Assembly (NCBI RefSeq): GCF_900090105.1
Contig: NZ_FMDM01000006.1
Location: forward strand, 248,001-312,000
Reading direction: 5' to 3'
Length of the DNA: 64,000 bases
DNA from: Micromonospora humi
Lineage (GTDB): Bacteria; Actinomycetota; Actinomycetes; Mycobacteriales; Micromonosporaceae
Made by a program: the position numbers and the translations under genes. Within the stretch, counting starts at the first letter, position 1, and every line of letters starts with the position of its first letter. The notes beneath the pieces are model-generated. The model saw only the letters and a list, made by a program, of their open reading frames with translations, was not told the DNA's origin and ran no database searches. Of the stretch, positions 8,650-18,264 are shown one piece after another.

Positions 8650-8879
8650 CCGAAAGCCACGTCCTTCCACCTGGGGTCCCGATCGAGCGTACGTCGCTCC
8701 TCGGACGGACCGCCGACGCGGTCGACCGCAGCGACCCAGTTCACCGCCCGTCACCCTCCGCACATCGACATCGCTGCGCCGGTGAGGTAAGACAAGAGTG
8801 GGGCGGAACACACACCAGGGCCGTCCTGTCTCCACACGCCCACGACGCGTGGCGCGCACCAGACCGGACGGGGAGCGGA

Positions 8880-10502
8880 ATGGTCGACAGCACCAAGGCC
8901 CGACGGCGACGAGGCCGGTCACCGGTGATCTCACCGGTGCTGCGCCCCGCGCTCTGGTCCGCCCTGCTCGGGGCGGTCGCGGCCGCGGCGCTCGCCACCC
9001 CCGCCTGGGCCGATCCGCTGCCCGACACCATCCCCAGCGCCGGCTCCCGACCGCAGGTCACCGGTCCTCTCCAGCTCCCCACCGGGGCGGGCGCCGTTCC
9101 CGGCACCACGATCCCCGGGGCCACCGGCCCGGGCCGCACGGCGGGCGCGCCGGGCGCGACGACCGCCAACCCGGCCGACGGCCCGCTGATCGCGCAGATC
9201 AACCAGGTCGACGCCCGGGTCGCCCAGCTCGGCGACGAGTTGCTGCGGATCAAGGGCGAGCGGGACGCGGCCCAGGCCGAGCTGACCACGGCCACCGCCC
9301 GCCTCACCGAGGCGCAGGCCGCCCTCGTCCGGGCCCGGGAGAACGCCAAGAGCGCCGCCGCCGACGCGGTCAAGGCCGACGCCGCGCTGCCGCCCGGCGA
9401 GTTCGGCACCAGCCTGCGCCAGTTCAGCGACCTCCAGCGGATCACCCGGGGCGACAAGGCCGAGGGCGCCCGCACCTCGGTGACCGGCGAGTTGCTCCGC
9501 GCCACCGACGACGAGCGGGTCGCCCGCGAGGCGCACGCCTCGGTCCAGCGGCGGGTCACCGAGAAGACCGCGGAGTTCACCCGCGTCGAGACCGACCTGC
9601 ACAAGCAGGAGGCGGCGCTGCTCAAGCTGCGCCGGGACAACGCCGCCAGGTTGCTCGTCATCGAGCGCCGGGAGGACGCCGCCGAGCAGCAGCGCGGCAA
9701 CCCGTACGTCGTCAACCAGAGCATCAACGGCCTGGTCGCCGACCCCCGGGCGCTCGACGCCGTGCGCTACGCCCTGGCCCAGCTCGGCGACCCCTACCTC
9801 TGGGCGGCGGAGGGACCGGACCGGTTCGACTGCTCGGGCCTGATGCTCGCCTCCTACCAGGCCGCCGGCTACCGGGGCCTGCCGCGGGTCTCCCGGGATC
9901 AATACTTCGCGACCCGGTCCCGCACCGTCAGCCCGAACGCGCTGCTCCCGGGCGACCTGCTCTTCTTCGCCTCGAGCAGCAGCTGGACCAGCATCCACCA
10001 CGTGGCCATGTACGTCGGCAACGGCAAGATGGTCGAGGCGCCCCGCACCGGCGACGTGGTGAAGATCTCCGTGGTCCGCTGGTCCCGGCTCTACGCCGCG
10101 ACCCGCGTGGTCGGCGCCGTGCCGGCCCCGGCCACGCCCGTGCCGGCCCCGACGGTGCCGGCCAACCCGCCCACGTCGAAGCCGACGCCGAAACCGACAC
10201 CGAAGCCGACGAAGACCGGCACGCCGAAGCCGACGGGCACCCCGAAGCCGACGCCGACCGGGTCCAGCCCGACGCCCACGCCGTCGACGAGCACCACGCC
10301 GCCGACGGCGCCGAGCCCGTCCGAGTCGCCGAGCCCGTCGCCGAGCCGCACCGCCACCGCCGAGCCGAGCACGACCTCGGCGAAGCCGACCGAGAGCGCC
10401 GCCGCGCCGTCGAGCAGCGCGGCGAAGCCGACCGAGAGCGCGGCGAAGCCGACCGAGAGCGCGGCCGGCAGCAACTCCGCGAGCCCGACCAGCGCCGGCT
10501 GA
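8880..10502 (+). CDS. Secreted NlpC/P60 peptidoglycan endopeptidase with Pro/Thr-rich tail
   Basis: A 540-aa cell-wall hydrolase of the RipA type. It has an N-terminal export signal (hydrophobic run to about residue 43) and a coiled-coil region of about 100-270. The NlpC/P60 domain has the catalytic Cys in FDCSGL near residue 318 and His in SIHHVAMYVG near 378. A long low-complexity tail from about 420 contains KPTPKPT and KPTESAA repeats. The family cleaves stem peptides between D-Glu and the diamino acid and helps separate daughter cells. A GGGGAG ribosome site precedes the ATG. The tail may span the wall or be O-mannosylated, which is inference. Confidence 0.9.
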   Translation: MVDSTKARRRRGRSPVISPVLRPALWSALLGAVAAAALATPAWADPLPDTIPSAGSRPQVTGPLQLPTGAGAVPGTTIPGATGPGRTAGAPGATTANPADGPLIAQINQVDARVAQLGDELLRIKGERDAAQAELTTATARLTEAQAALVRARENAKSAAADAVKADAALPPGEFGTSLRQFSDLQRITRGDKAEGARTSVTGELLRATDDERVAREAHASVQRRVTEKTAEFTRVETDLHKQEAALLKLRRDNAARLLVIERREDAAEQQRGNPYVVNQSINGLVADPRALDAVRYALAQLGDPYLWAAEGPDRFDCSGLMLASYQAAGYRGLPRVSRDQYFATRSRTVSPNALLPGDLLFFASSSSWTSIHHVAMYVGNGKMVEAPRTGDVVKISVVRWSRLYAATRVVGAVPAPATPVPAPTVPANPPTSKPTPKPTPKPTKTGTPKPTGTPKPTPTGSSPTPTPSTSTTPPTAPSPSESPSPSPSRTATAEPSTTSAKPTESAAAPSSSAAKPTESAAKPTESAAGSNSASPTSAG

Positions 10503-10611
10503 CCCAACCGTCCGCTCCGACTGTGTTCCCGGGCCGGAATGTGGCACGGTGAGATCCAGGCACTTCCGGCCGGCGCCACGGTCGGGGGCGAGCGTGGGTG
10601 CGGAGGGCGAG

Positions 10612-12525
10612 ATGGGCGAGCACGAGGTTCCGGCGGAGACGGTCCACCCGGGATCCACGTCCGACCCCGCCGGTGACGCCGACGAGCGCCCGGCGGCGCC
10701 GGTGGCCGTGGCCCGGGCGCGGGCCCGGGTCAGCGTGGCCGGTTCGGCCGTGCCGCCGCCGGCGGGCGGGGAACGCCCCGGGCCGCCGGCCACCGCCACC
10801 ACCTACCGGGCGGGCGCTCCGGCGGAGACCGCACCGCCGCTCGACCGACGCCGCCCCGGAGCGACCGTTCCGCCGTCCAGCTGGTCTGCGTTCGCGGCTG
10901 CCGAGCGCCCGGCCCCGGCCGAGGACACCGACCGCCCGCCGCACGACGCCGTCCCGGCCGCCGGTCCGACGCCCGACCCCGCGCCGGCCGCCGCCCCGGA
11001 GACGCCCTCCGCCGCCCGGGGCGCCGACGACCCGGCGGCCCGCCCCACCCACGACGCCGCCCTCCCGACGCCCGCCTCGGCACCGGCCGTCCCGGGCACC
11101 GCCGGACCGGACACGGCCGGACCGGACACGGCCGGACCGGGCACCGCCGGACCGGGCACCGCCGGACCGGGCACCGCCGGACCGGGCACCGCCGGATCGG
11201 ACACCGCCGGACCGGACACCGCCGGATCGGCCCCGGCCACATCGAGTCCGGCCACCCCGAACCCCGCCGTTCCGAGCCTCGCCACGCCGAGTTCGGCCAC
11301 GCCGAGCGCGACCGACCCGAACCCCGCCGGCCCGAGCGCGACCACTCCGAGCACGGCCGGCCCGAGCACCGCGGGGTCAGGCCTCGCCGCGCCGACGTCC
11401 GCCCCGCCGGCCCTCGCCTCCGCGTCCACCGGCGACGCCGCCGACCCGCCGGCCACCACCCCCGGCGGCGCCGGGGAGGCCGCGACCGGCGACGGCTCGG
11501 CCGTCGTCGCGCCGACGCCGCGGATCTCCGGGTCCGCCCAGGTGCCCGCGCAGCGGGCGCCGGATGATCCGTCGGCAGGCGAGGCCGCCCGGGACGACAG
11601 GTTCGCCGGGCGGGCCACCACCACGCCGCGCACCGAGCCCGCGGCCCGGGCCAGCGCGTCGGTGCCGGGCCTGAGCCGGGTGTCCGCCGACGAGGTCGCG
11701 GTCTCGGTGGCAGCCGCTCCCGCCGCCGCGAAGGTCTACCGGGCCGGCCCGGTCAACCCGGAGCCGCCGGAGCCCGCCCAACCACCGGAGCCGGCGCAGC
11801 CGCCGACCCCGCACGGTCCCGAGCCCGAGCCGGCACCGACCCCGGTCCCCGGTCCGACGCCCCCGTCGCCCGCCCCGCCCGTTCCCGAGCCGGAGCCGCC
11901 GCTCCGCCCGACCCCACCGGTGCCCAGCCCGCCGCTGCCCACGCCGTCCCCGGCACCCGGGCCGAACCCGCCCGGGCCGATCCCGCCGGTGCCCGGGCCG
12001 CCCGCGCCGCCACCGGGACCGCTGGTGCCCCCGCCGCCCGCGCCGCCGGGTCCGATGCCCGCGCCGCCGTTCCCGCCGCCGCCCGCGATGTCCGGCGCCA
12101 CCGGGGCGCCGCCGGCCTGGGCCGGCACGTACGCTCCCCAGCCGCCGGCCACGCCCGCGCCGGCGGTGGTGCCGGCGCCGGCGCTGCCGACCTGGCCGCC
12201 GCCGGCCACTCCGGCCCGGGGCGCCGAGGCCACCCGTCCGGTACGCCCGCAGCCCGGCGGTCAGGACCTGGCCGGAACCGCGTACGGCGGCACCGAGGGC
12301 CCCGGCTTCGCCACCGTCTCGTTCCCGCAGGGCAGCCCGACGGAGAACTCCGGTTCGCTGACCGGTCACATCCTGGCCCAGGGCTGGTCCGAGGACGCCC
12401 CGACCGCCCGGGCCAGCAACACCAAGGTCATCATCGTGCTGGGTGTCGCGCTGACGGTGTTGATCGCCATCAGTCTGCTCGTGGTCTTCCTGGCCAACGA
12501 CGCGTTGAGCGGGCTGACGGGGTGA
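10612..12525 (+). CDS. Pro/Ala-rich low-complexity protein with C-terminal membrane anchor
   Basis: A 637-aa protein almost entirely of Pro, Ala, Thr, Gly and Ser. It contains a tandem TAGPG/TAGPD array (residues about 162-206), further degenerate pentads and a PPEPAQPPEP/PGPxPP section. The only hydrophobic segment is near the C-terminus (VIIVLGVALTVLIAISLLVVFLA), followed by a short tail, so it looks like a tail-anchored protein with a large disordered cytoplasmic region. The ATG at 10612 has GGAGGG 6 bases upstream; in-frame GTG 10594 and ATG 10549 are less likely. Codon bias at third positions supports real coding despite the composition. Function unknown. Confidence 0.7.
   Translation: MGEHEVPAETVHPGSTSDPAGDADERPAAPVAVARARARVSVAGSAVPPPAGGERPGPPATATTYRAGAPAETAPPLDRRRPGATVPPSSWSAFAAAERPAPAEDTDRPPHDAVPAAGPTPDPAPAAAPETPSAARGADDPAARPTHDAALPTPASAPAVPGTAGPDTAGPDTAGPGTAGPGTAGPGTAGPGTAGSDTAGPDTAGSAPATSSPATPNPAVPSLATPSSATPSATDPNPAGPSATTPSTAGPSTAGSGLAAPTSAPPALASASTGDAADPPATTPGGAGEAATGDGSAVVAPTPRISGSAQVPAQRAPDDPSAGEAARDDRFAGRATTTPRTEPAARASASVPGLSRVSADEVAVSVAAAPAAAKVYRAGPVNPEPPEPAQPPEPAQPPTPHGPEPEPAPTPVPGPTPPSPAPPVPEPEPPLRPTPPVPSPPLPTPSPAPGPNPPGPIPPVPGPPAPPPGPLVPPPPAPPGPMPAPPFPPPPAMSGATGAPPAWAGTYAPQPPATPAPAVVPAPALPTWPPPATPARGAEATRPVRPQPGGQDLAGTAYGGTEGPGFATVSFPQGSPTENSGSLTGHILAQGWSEDAPTARASNTKVIIVLGVALTVLIAISLLVVFLANDALSGLTG
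11095..11230 (+). repeat. 15-bp tandem repeat inside the Pro/Ala-rich gene
   Basis: About nine units of GGCACCGCCGGACCG or close variants (ACACGGCCGGACCGG and similar) in head-to-tail order. Each encodes one TAGPG/TAGPD pentapeptide, and the period is a multiple of three, so copy changes keep frame. Confidence 0.9.
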
Positions 12526-12703
12526 GCCCGCCCACTACGGCCGCGCGGTGCGGTGGCCGTGTCGGCGGATCGCCGTACACTTGTCGGGATCACTGACCCG
12601 GCGCGCCGACTGCGCGCCCTTGGGCGATCTTGCGGGCGATTCGACGGCGTAACGGTGCCGCGGCGGGCCATCGCGAAGATGCGCCCCGCTCGAAAGGCAT
12701 TTC

Positions 12704-14818
12704 TTGACCACCTTCGCTGCCTCCGGCACGTCCCCGTCCGTCGACCCGACCACCGACACCGTCGACCCGACCATCGACACCACCGACTTCGCCTCGCTCG
12801 GCCTGCCCCGGCCGCTGGTCGAGGCGCTCACCCGGCAGGGCATCACCACTCCGTTCGAGATCCAGCGGGCCACCGTGCCGGACGCGCTCGCCGGCCGTGA
12901 CGTGCTCGGCCGGGGCCAGACCGGCTCGGGCAAGACGCTCGCCTTCGGCCTCCCGGTGATCGGCCGGTTGGCCGACCGCAACCGGGCCCGGCCGCTGCAC
13001 CCCCGCGCCCTGATCCTGGTTCCCACCCGTGAGCTGGCCATGCAGGTCAACGACGCGCTGGTGCCGCTCGGCAAGTCGGTCGGCATCTTCCTGAAGACCG
13101 CGGTCGGCGGCGTGCCGTACGACCGGCAGATCGACGCGCTGCGCCGGGGCGTGGAGATCGTGGTGGCCACCCCGGGGCGGCTCGGCGACCTCATCGCGCG
13201 TGGCGTCTGCCGGCTCGACGACGTCGAGGTCACCGTGCTGGACGAGGCCGACCAGATGGCCGACATGGGCTTCCTGCCCGAGGTCACCGAGCTGCTGGCG
13301 AAGACGCCGGCGGACGCCCAGCGACTGCTCTTCTCGGCCACTCTGGACAACGACGTCGACACGTTGGTCAAGCGGTTCATGACCGACCCGGTCACCCACT
13401 CGACCGCGCCGGCGACGGCCGCCGTGTCCACCATGGACCACCACCTGCTGCTGATCCCGCCGCACGACAAGTTCGCGGTCACCGCGTCCATCGCCGCCCG
13501 GGACGGCCGCACCATGGTGTTCGCCCGTACGCAGCTCGGCGTCGACCGGCTGGTCGAGCAGCTCACCGCCGTCGGCGTCCGGGCCGGTGGCCTGCACGGC
13601 GGCAAGACCCAGCGGATGCGCACCAAGACGCTTGCCGAGTTCCGCGAGGGACGGATGAACGTGCTGGTCGCCACCGACGTGGCGGCCCGCGGCATCCACG
13701 TCGACGGGGTCTCGCTGGTGCTGCACGTGGACCCGCCGAAGGACCCGAAGGACTATCTGCACCGGGCCGGCCGCACCGCCCGGGCCGGCGAGTCGGGTGC
13801 GGTGGCGACGCTGGTCCTGCCGAAGCAGCGCCGGACCACGCTGGCCATGCTGGAGAAGGCGGGCGTCGAGCCGTCCCAGGCGCGGGTCCGCGCCGGCGAC
13901 GAGGCGCTGACCGAGCTGACCGGCGCGCGCGAGCCGAGCGGCGTGCCGGTCCGCGAGGAGCCGGAGCAACGCCGTGGCGGTCCGCGCCGCTTCGGCGACC
14001 GGGACGGCCGCGGCTTCGACCGTGGTGGCCGGAGCTTCGACGGCCGCGGCGAGCGGAGCTTCCGCGACCGGCCGACCGGCGAGCGCGGCGGCTTCCGCGA
14101 CCGGCCCACCGGCGAGCGCGGCGGCTTCCGCGACCGGCCCACCGGCGAGCGCGGCGGCTACCGCGACCGCCCGACCGGCGAGCGCGGCGGCTACGGCGAC
14201 CGTCCGGCGGGCGAGCGGCGCTTCGGCGACCGGCCCACCGGGGAGCGCGGCCACGGCGACCGGTTCGGCGGCGAGCGTCGCTTCGAGCGGCCCGAGGCCC
14301 GCGACGACAGGCGCTTCGGCGAGCGTCGCTCCGACGACCGGGGTGACCGGTTCGGCGGGCGCCCGGCCGGTGACAGGCGTTTCGGCGAGCGCGCGGAGCA
14401 CGGCCGGCCCGGTGGCGACCGGTCGTTCGACCGGAACCGCCCGGCGGGCGAGCGCGGCTACGACCGGGACGCCCGGCGACAGGACGACCGGCCGACCGGC
14501 GGGCGCGGCTTCGGCGAGCGCCGGCCCGACGACCGCCCGCACGGCGAGCGGCGCTTCGGCGACCGCGACGGCCAGGGCGAGCGGCGCTTCGGCGACCGCG
14601 ACGACCGGGGCGAGCGCGGGTTCACCGACCGGGACGGTCAGGGCGAGCGCCGCTTCGGCGACCGGGACGGCCGGGGCGACCGGCGGTTCGGCGACCGGGG
14701 CGACTTCCGTCCGGCGGAGCGCCGGGGCGGGTTCCGCTCCGAGGGGCGGGGCCGGGACGACCGGCCGCGCGACGACCGGCGCGGTTTCGGCGGGCGCCCG
14801 CCGGCCCGTACCCACTGA
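12704..14818 (+). CDS. DEAD-box RNA helicase with RG-rich C-terminal tail
   Basis: ATP-dependent RNA helicase, 704 aa. The core holds the Q-like FEIQ, motif I GQTGSGKT, PTREL, TPGR, motif II DEAD (VLDEADQMADMGF), SAT and the C-terminal HRAGRTARAG motif. The tail from about residue 425 is a disordered RNA-binding region of GDR/GER/FGDR units. The predicted start is TTG at 12704 after GAAAGGC; the nearby ATG at 12679 is out of frame, so the start is unusual but probable. Proteins of this type unwind mRNA and rRNA, often in cold stress; that role is inferred here. Confidence 0.92.
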   Translation: MTTFAASGTSPSVDPTTDTVDPTIDTTDFASLGLPRPLVEALTRQGITTPFEIQRATVPDALAGRDVLGRGQTGSGKTLAFGLPVIGRLADRNRARPLHPRALILVPTRELAMQVNDALVPLGKSVGIFLKTAVGGVPYDRQIDALRRGVEIVVATPGRLGDLIARGVCRLDDVEVTVLDEADQMADMGFLPEVTELLAKTPADAQRLLFSATLDNDVDTLVKRFMTDPVTHSTAPATAAVSTMDHHLLLIPPHDKFAVTASIAARDGRTMVFARTQLGVDRLVEQLTAVGVRAGGLHGGKTQRMRTKTLAEFREGRMNVLVATDVAARGIHVDGVSLVLHVDPPKDPKDYLHRAGRTARAGESGAVATLVLPKQRRTTLAMLEKAGVEPSQARVRAGDEALTELTGAREPSGVPVREEPEQRRGGPRRFGDRDGRGFDRGGRSFDGRGERSFRDRPTGERGGFRDRPTGERGGFRDRPTGERGGYRDRPTGERGGYGDRPAGERRFGDRPTGERGHGDRFGGERRFERPEARDDRRFGERRSDDRGDRFGGRPAGDRRFGERAEHGRPGGDRSFDRNRPAGERGYDRDARRQDDRPTGGRGFGERRPDDRPHGERRFGDRDGQGERRFGDRDDRGERGFTDRDGQGERRFGDRDGRGDRRFGDRGDFRPAERRGGFRSEGRGRDDRPRDDRRGFGGRPPARTH
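14060..14230 (+). repeat. 33-bp tandem repeats in helicase tail
   Basis: Five near-identical units encode RDRPTGERGGF/Y (11 codons each), then decay into GDRPAGERRF and similar. The repeat keeps reading frame and lies in the RG-rich RNA-binding tail. Confidence 0.85.
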
Positions 14819-14844
14819 TCCGGGGCTGCCGGGGAACATCTGGA

Positions 14845-14884
14845 CGAACGCCGCCGTCGAGCACCCGCTCGACGGCGGCGTTCG
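14845..14884 (+). terminator. Hairpin terminator after helicase gene
   Basis: Perfect 17-bp stem CGAACGCCGCCGTCGAG (14845-14861) pairs with 14868-14884 around a 6-base loop, 26 bases past the helicase stop. No T-tract follows. Confidence 0.75.
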
Positions 14885-14915
14885 CGCATTCGCTGCCGGT
14901 GGCCGCCGGCTCGCG

Positions 14916-14921
14916 TAACGT
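14916..14921 (+). promoter_or_regulatory. -10 box TAACGT for a leaderless gene
   Basis: TAACGT lies seven bases before the ATG at 14929, where transcription would start at or next to the initiation codon. No ribosome site is present. Confidence 0.5.
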
Positions 14922-14928
14922 CCGGTCC

Positions 14929-15549
14929 ATGCCGAAGTCGCTCTTCTGGACCAGGACCGACACCGCCGGCTCCGAGCACGTGGTGCTCGACGACCGCGAG
15001 GGGCTGACCGCGCAGGGCGTGGCGCTGGCGGTCGACCCGATCCCCTACACCTGCCGGTACCGGCTGACCATCGCGCGGGACTGGTCGACGAACCGGTTGG
15101 AGGTGGAGGCGGACGGCGCCGGCTGGGCGCGGAGCGTACGCCTGGAGCGGGGCCGGGACGGGTGGCGCGTGCGTACCGGTGAGGAGGGTGACCTGGACGC
15201 GGCGCTGCGTGCGGCCGGGCACCCACCGGCGGGCCTGCCCGGCACGGACGACCCGGAGCGGCTGGCCGAGGCGCTCGACGTCGATCTGGGCGGCTCCCCG
15301 CTGACCAACACGCTGCCGATCCGCCGGATCGGGCTGGGCCGGCTCCCGGCCGACCTCGCCACCAGCGTGACGGTCGCCTGGGTGCTGCTGCCGGGCCTGA
15401 CCGTGGTGCCGTCCGAGCAGGTCTACACCTCGCTCGGCCCGGGCCGGGTCCGCTTCGCCAGCGGCACCTTCAGCGCCGAGCTTCAGGTCGACCCGGACGG
15501 CTTCGTGGTGCGGTACCCGGGTCTCGCCGAGCGGGCCGACCCCCGTTGA
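14929..15549 (+). CDS. Putative glycolipid-binding domain protein
   Basis: A 206-aa soluble protein without signal peptide or membrane segment. It resembles the Glycolipid_bind family (formerly DUF1089): the order of YTCRYRLTIARDW, the LDVDLGGSPLTNTLPIRR motif and a C-terminal VDPDGFVVRYPGLAER is typical. The real start is the ATG at 14929, seven bases after a TAACGT -10 box, not the in-frame ATG at 14899 that lies in the terminator. The biochemical role of these proteins is poorly known. Confidence 0.8.
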   Translation: MPKSLFWTRTDTAGSEHVVLDDREGLTAQGVALAVDPIPYTCRYRLTIARDWSTNRLEVEADGAGWARSVRLERGRDGWRVRTGEEGDLDAALRAAGHPPAGLPGTDDPERLAEALDVDLGGSPLTNTLPIRRIGLGRLPADLATSVTVAWVLLPGLTVVPSEQVYTSLGPGRVRFASGTFSAELQVDPDGFVVRYPGLAERADPR

Positions 15550-15553
15550 GCGC

Positions 15554-16645
15554 TCAGCCCGGCCAGGCGCCGTCGGTCAGGAAGCGGTCGACGGCGGCGC
15601 GGTGCGGGGCGAGGTCGAGGCCCTGCGCGGCCACCCATTCGTCCGAATAGTAGGTGTCGGCGTAGCGGTCGCCCGGGTCGCAGATGAGCGTGACCACCGA
15701 ACCGGTGCGGCCGGCGGCGCGCATCTCCGCGATCAGGCCGAACGCGCCCCAGAGGTTGGTGCCGGTGGAGCCGCCCACCCGGCGGCCGAGCACGGCCGAG
15801 CCGGCCCGCATCGCGGCCAGCGACGCGGCGTCCGGCACCTGGACCATCCGGTCCACCACGCTGGGCAGGAAGGACGGCTCGACGCCGGGCCGGCCGATGC
15901 CCTCGATGCGGGAGCCACGGTCGGTGCGGACCGACCAGTCGCCGGCCTGCCAGGCCGGATAGAACGCGGAGTTCTCCGGGTCCACCACGCACAGCTTGGT
16001 GGGCAGCCGGCGGTAGCGGGCGTACCGGCCGATGGTGGCGCTGGTGCCGCCGGTGCCGGCGCCCACCACCACCCAGGCGGGCACCGGGTGCCGTTCCAGC
16101 GCGAGCTGGGCGTAGATCGACTCGGCGATGTTGTTGTTGCCCCGCCAGTCGGTGGCCCGCTCGGCGTAGGTGAACTGGTCCATGTAGTGGCCGCCGGTGT
16201 CCTCGGCCAACCAGCGCGCCTCGATCACCACCTTGGCCGGGTCCTCGACGAGGTGGCAGCGCCCGCCCTGGAACTCGATCTGGGCGATCTTCTCCGGTGA
16301 GGTGGAGGCGGGCATGACCGCGATGAACGGCAGCCCGAGCATCCGGGCGAAGTAGGCCTCGCTGACCGCCGTCGACCCGGACGACGCCTCGACGACAGTG
16401 GTGTCGCGGCCGATCCAGCCGTTGCACAGCCCGTAGAGGAACAGCGACCGGGCCAGCCGGTGCTTGAGCGAGCCGGTCGGGTGCACCGACTCGTCCTTGA
16501 GGTAGAGGTCGATCCCCCACGCCCGGGGCAGCGGGAAGGGCAGCAGGTGGGTGTCGGCGGAGCGGTTGGCGTCCGCCTCGACCGTGGCGATCGCCTCGGT
16601 CAGCCAGCGCCGGCCGGCCTCGTCACACCGGTCGAGATGAGTCAC
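15554..16645 (-). CDS. PLP-dependent cysteine synthase-family enzyme (Cds1-like)
   Basis: Fold-type II PLP enzyme, 363 aa. The PLP lysine lies in [10 protein letters not shown] near residue 60, the substrate loop is [13 protein letters not shown], and the phosphate-binding glycines are in [16 protein letters not shown]. It resembles mycobacterial L-cysteine desulfhydrase Cds1 (Rv3684), which makes H2S, pyruvate and ammonia from cysteine, more than CysK or CysM. The start is a GTG seven bases after a TAACGT -10 box. It ends only 4 bases from the convergent glycolipid-binding gene. A synthase role cannot be excluded. Confidence 0.85.
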   Translation of the reverse strand: MTHLDRCDEAGRRWLTEAIATVEADANRSADTHLLPFPLPRAWGIDLYLKDESVHPTGSLKHRLARSLFLYGLCNGWIGRDTTVVEASSGSTAVSEAYFARMLGLPFIAVMPASTSPEKIAQIEFQGGRCHLVEDPAKVVIEARWLAEDTGGHYMDQFTYAERATDWRGNNNIAESIYAQLALERHPVPAWVVVGAGTGGTSATIGRYARYRRLPTKLCVVDPENSAFYPAWQAGDWSVRTDRGSRIEGIGRPGVEPSFLPSVVDRMVQVPDAASLAAMRAGSAVLGRRVGGSTGTNLWGAFGLIAEMRAAGRTGSVVTLICDPGDRYADTYYSDEWVAAQGLDLAPHRAAVDRFLTDGAWPG

Positions 16646-16652
16646 GCCGGCA

Positions 16653-16658
16653 ACGTTA
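16653..16658 (-). promoter_or_regulatory. -10 box TAACGT for a leaderless gene
   Basis: On the minus strand TAACGT is followed by seven bases and the GTG start of the Cds1-like gene. It lies at the 3' end of the SDR gene, so the SDR transcript would read through it. Confidence 0.5.
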
Positions 16659-17498
16659 CAAGCGAGGTGGGCTCGCGTCCGGCCGGACCCGGCGCGCCTG
16701 CCGGCGCTGCCCGGCCCGACCGGCGGCGCGCACCACCGGGGTCAGGGCCAGGGCGAGGCGGGGGTACGCGTCGAGCAGCCGCACCTGCGCGCCGCGCCAG
16801 CGCGGCAGGCTGACCACCGGGCGGGGTCGGCGGGCCAGCCGTACCGCCCGGGCGGCGACCCGCTCCGGCGTGAGCAGCGACCCGGTGAAGGAGGCCAGCG
16901 CGCCGGGGTCGTCGAGCTTGTCGTGCAGCATCGGCGTCCAGATCCCGTCCGGGCACAGGCACGACACGTGTACGCCTCGGACGCCGGCCATCCGCAGGTC
17001 GGTCAGGGTGCCGAGGCTGAACGCCAGCAGGGCGTGCTTGCTGGCGGCGTAGACGGTCTCGCCGGGCGCCGCGATCAGCCCGGCCAGCGAGACGACGTTG
17101 AGCACGTGCCCCCGGCCCTGCTCCCGCATGACCGCCACGGCGGCGAGCGTGCCGTTCATCGCGCCGAGCGCGTTGACCTCCACCACCCGGCGGCGGGTCG
17201 GCGCGTCGTGCCCCCAGGAGGGGCCGGTGACCAGGATGCCGGCGTTGTTCACCCAGAGCCCGAGCCCGCCCGGCGCGCCGGCCGCCTCGGCGGCCACCGC
17301 GGCGCAGGCGGCGTCGTCGCGTACGTCGAGGGGCCGGGACCAGCCGCCCAGCGGCCCGGCGGCGTCGGCCGCCGCCGCGGCGTCGACGTCGGTCAGCAGC
17401 ACCCGCCACCCGTCGGCGTGCAGCGCGGCGGCGAGCGCGCGGCCCAGTCCGCCGGCCGCCCCGGTCACCACGGCGGCACCCCGCCCCGAGGTCGTCAT
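16656..17498 (-). CDS. Short-chain dehydrogenase/reductase
   Basis: NAD(P)-dependent oxidoreductase, 280 aa. The cofactor motif TGAAGGLG is at residues 12-19, NNAG near 88, the catalytic Ser in NVVSLAGL and the YAASK catalytic pair near 151-155. A basic C-terminal extension follows the Rossmann core. The ATG start is six bases after a TAGCGT -10 box, so it may be leaderless. The substrate cannot be told from sequence. Its stop lies 10 bases before the Cds1-like gene start. Confidence 0.88.
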   Translation of the reverse strand: MTTSGRGAAVVTGAAGGLGRALAAALHADGWRVLLTDVDAAAAADAAGPLGGWSRPLDVRDDAACAAVAAEAAGAPGGLGLWVNNAGILVTGPSWGHDAPTRRRVVEVNALGAMNGTLAAVAVMREQGRGHVLNVVSLAGLIAAPGETVYAASKHALLAFSLGTLTDLRMAGVRGVHVSCLCPDGIWTPMLHDKLDDPGALASFTGSLLTPERVAARAVRLARRPRPVVSLPRWRGAQVRLLDAYPRLALALTPVVRAAGRAGQRRQARRVRPDASPPRL

Positions 17499-17504
17499 CG
17501 GGGC

Positions 17505-17510
17505 ACGCTA
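17505..17510 (-). promoter_or_regulatory. -10 box TAGCGT for a leaderless gene
   Basis: Minus-strand TAGCGT lies six bases before the ATG of the SDR gene at 17498. No ribosome site is seen. Confidence 0.45.
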
Positions 17511-17536
17511 ACCGCCCGCACCGTCGGCGGCCAGGG

Positions 17537-17995
17537 TCAGGCGGTCGGAAGTTCGAGCGGCTGGGGGCGGTTCTCCCACTTGGTCGACAGGGCGATGCCG
17601 GTGCGGGTGGAGGCCACCCCCGGGGTGCGGTTCAGCCGCACGATCAGCTGCTCCAGCTCGGCGATGGTGCCCACCCGCGCCTTGAGCAGGAACGACTCGA
17701 CGCCGGCCATGAAATAGCAGGACTCGATCTCGGGGATCTGGCGGAACGCCTCCAGCACGTCGTCGGTGTCCGCGTCGGAGTTCTCCACGATGCCGATCAG
17801 GGCGGTGACCCCGAGCCCGACGGCCTCCGGTTCGACCTCGGCCCGGTAGGCGCGGATCACCCCACCGGACTCCAGCTTGCCGACCCGCTCGTGCACGGCC
17901 GGCGCGGAGAGGCCGACCTGCCGGGCCAGCTCGGCGTAGGACAGGCGGGCGTTTCCGCGCAGCAGCTCCACGAGGCTCAGGTCGATCGTGTCCAC
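17537..17995 (-). CDS. Lrp/AsnC-family transcriptional regulator
   Basis: DNA-binding regulator, 152 aa. The N-terminal helix-turn-helix is in SYAELARQVGLSAPAVHERVGKLE (about residues 19-42). The C-terminal RAM/AsnC ligand-binding domain holds GVTALIGIV and the GVESFLLKARV motif. The GTG at 17995 fits family length and is eight bases after a minus-strand TAGGGT -10 box. The open frame extends to 18052 but has no homology there. Members sense amino acids and control amino-acid metabolism; the neighbouring cysteine-metabolism gene is a possible target. Confidence 0.88.
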   Translation of the reverse strand: MDTIDLSLVELLRGNARLSYAELARQVGLSAPAVHERVGKLESGGVIRAYRAEVEPEAVGLGVTALIGIVENSDADTDDVLEAFRQIPEIESCYFMAGVESFLLKARVGTIAELEQLIVRLNRTPGVASTRTGIALSTKWENRPQPLELPTA

Positions 17996-18003
17996 GGAGA
18001 GTG

Positions 18004-18009
18004 ACCCTA
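18004..18009 (-). promoter_or_regulatory. -10 box TAGGGT upstream of the Lrp-type gene
   Basis: Minus-strand TAGGGT with eight bases to the GTG at 17995. Together with the AT-rich patch at 18105-18140 it makes the 269-bp divergent gap a two-way promoter region. Confidence 0.45.
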
Positions 18010-18264
18010 TCGGTTTGGGCGTGACCGGGCGTGGTCGGCACCCGTTGAACATGACGTCACGTCGCCATTCACAAACGCGCGGTCACGGGGGTTCTACGCC
18101 GGTACCATTTACTAACTTTCCCACTGTGTGCGTTTTTCGCGTTTGGCGGACACGCCCGATCGCTGGTGCTGTAATTGCCATACGTCCCTCATGACGGCTC
18201 TGGGCTCGCACCGGCCGGGGGCAGTGTGTTCAGCCGGGGGCTTCGTCGACGCGAGGAGGGGGCT

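Noticed and set aside
8650-8879. c-di-AMP (ydaO) riboswitch before the NlpC/P60 gene
   Set aside because: Such switches often precede actinobacterial wall hydrolases, but the conserved motifs were not found in this 230-bp gap.
12590-15226. A long minus-strand frame over the helicase
   Set aside because: Composition is Pro/Val/Ala repeats that mirror the RG-rich helicase tail; no family features and no ribosome site. It is a shadow.
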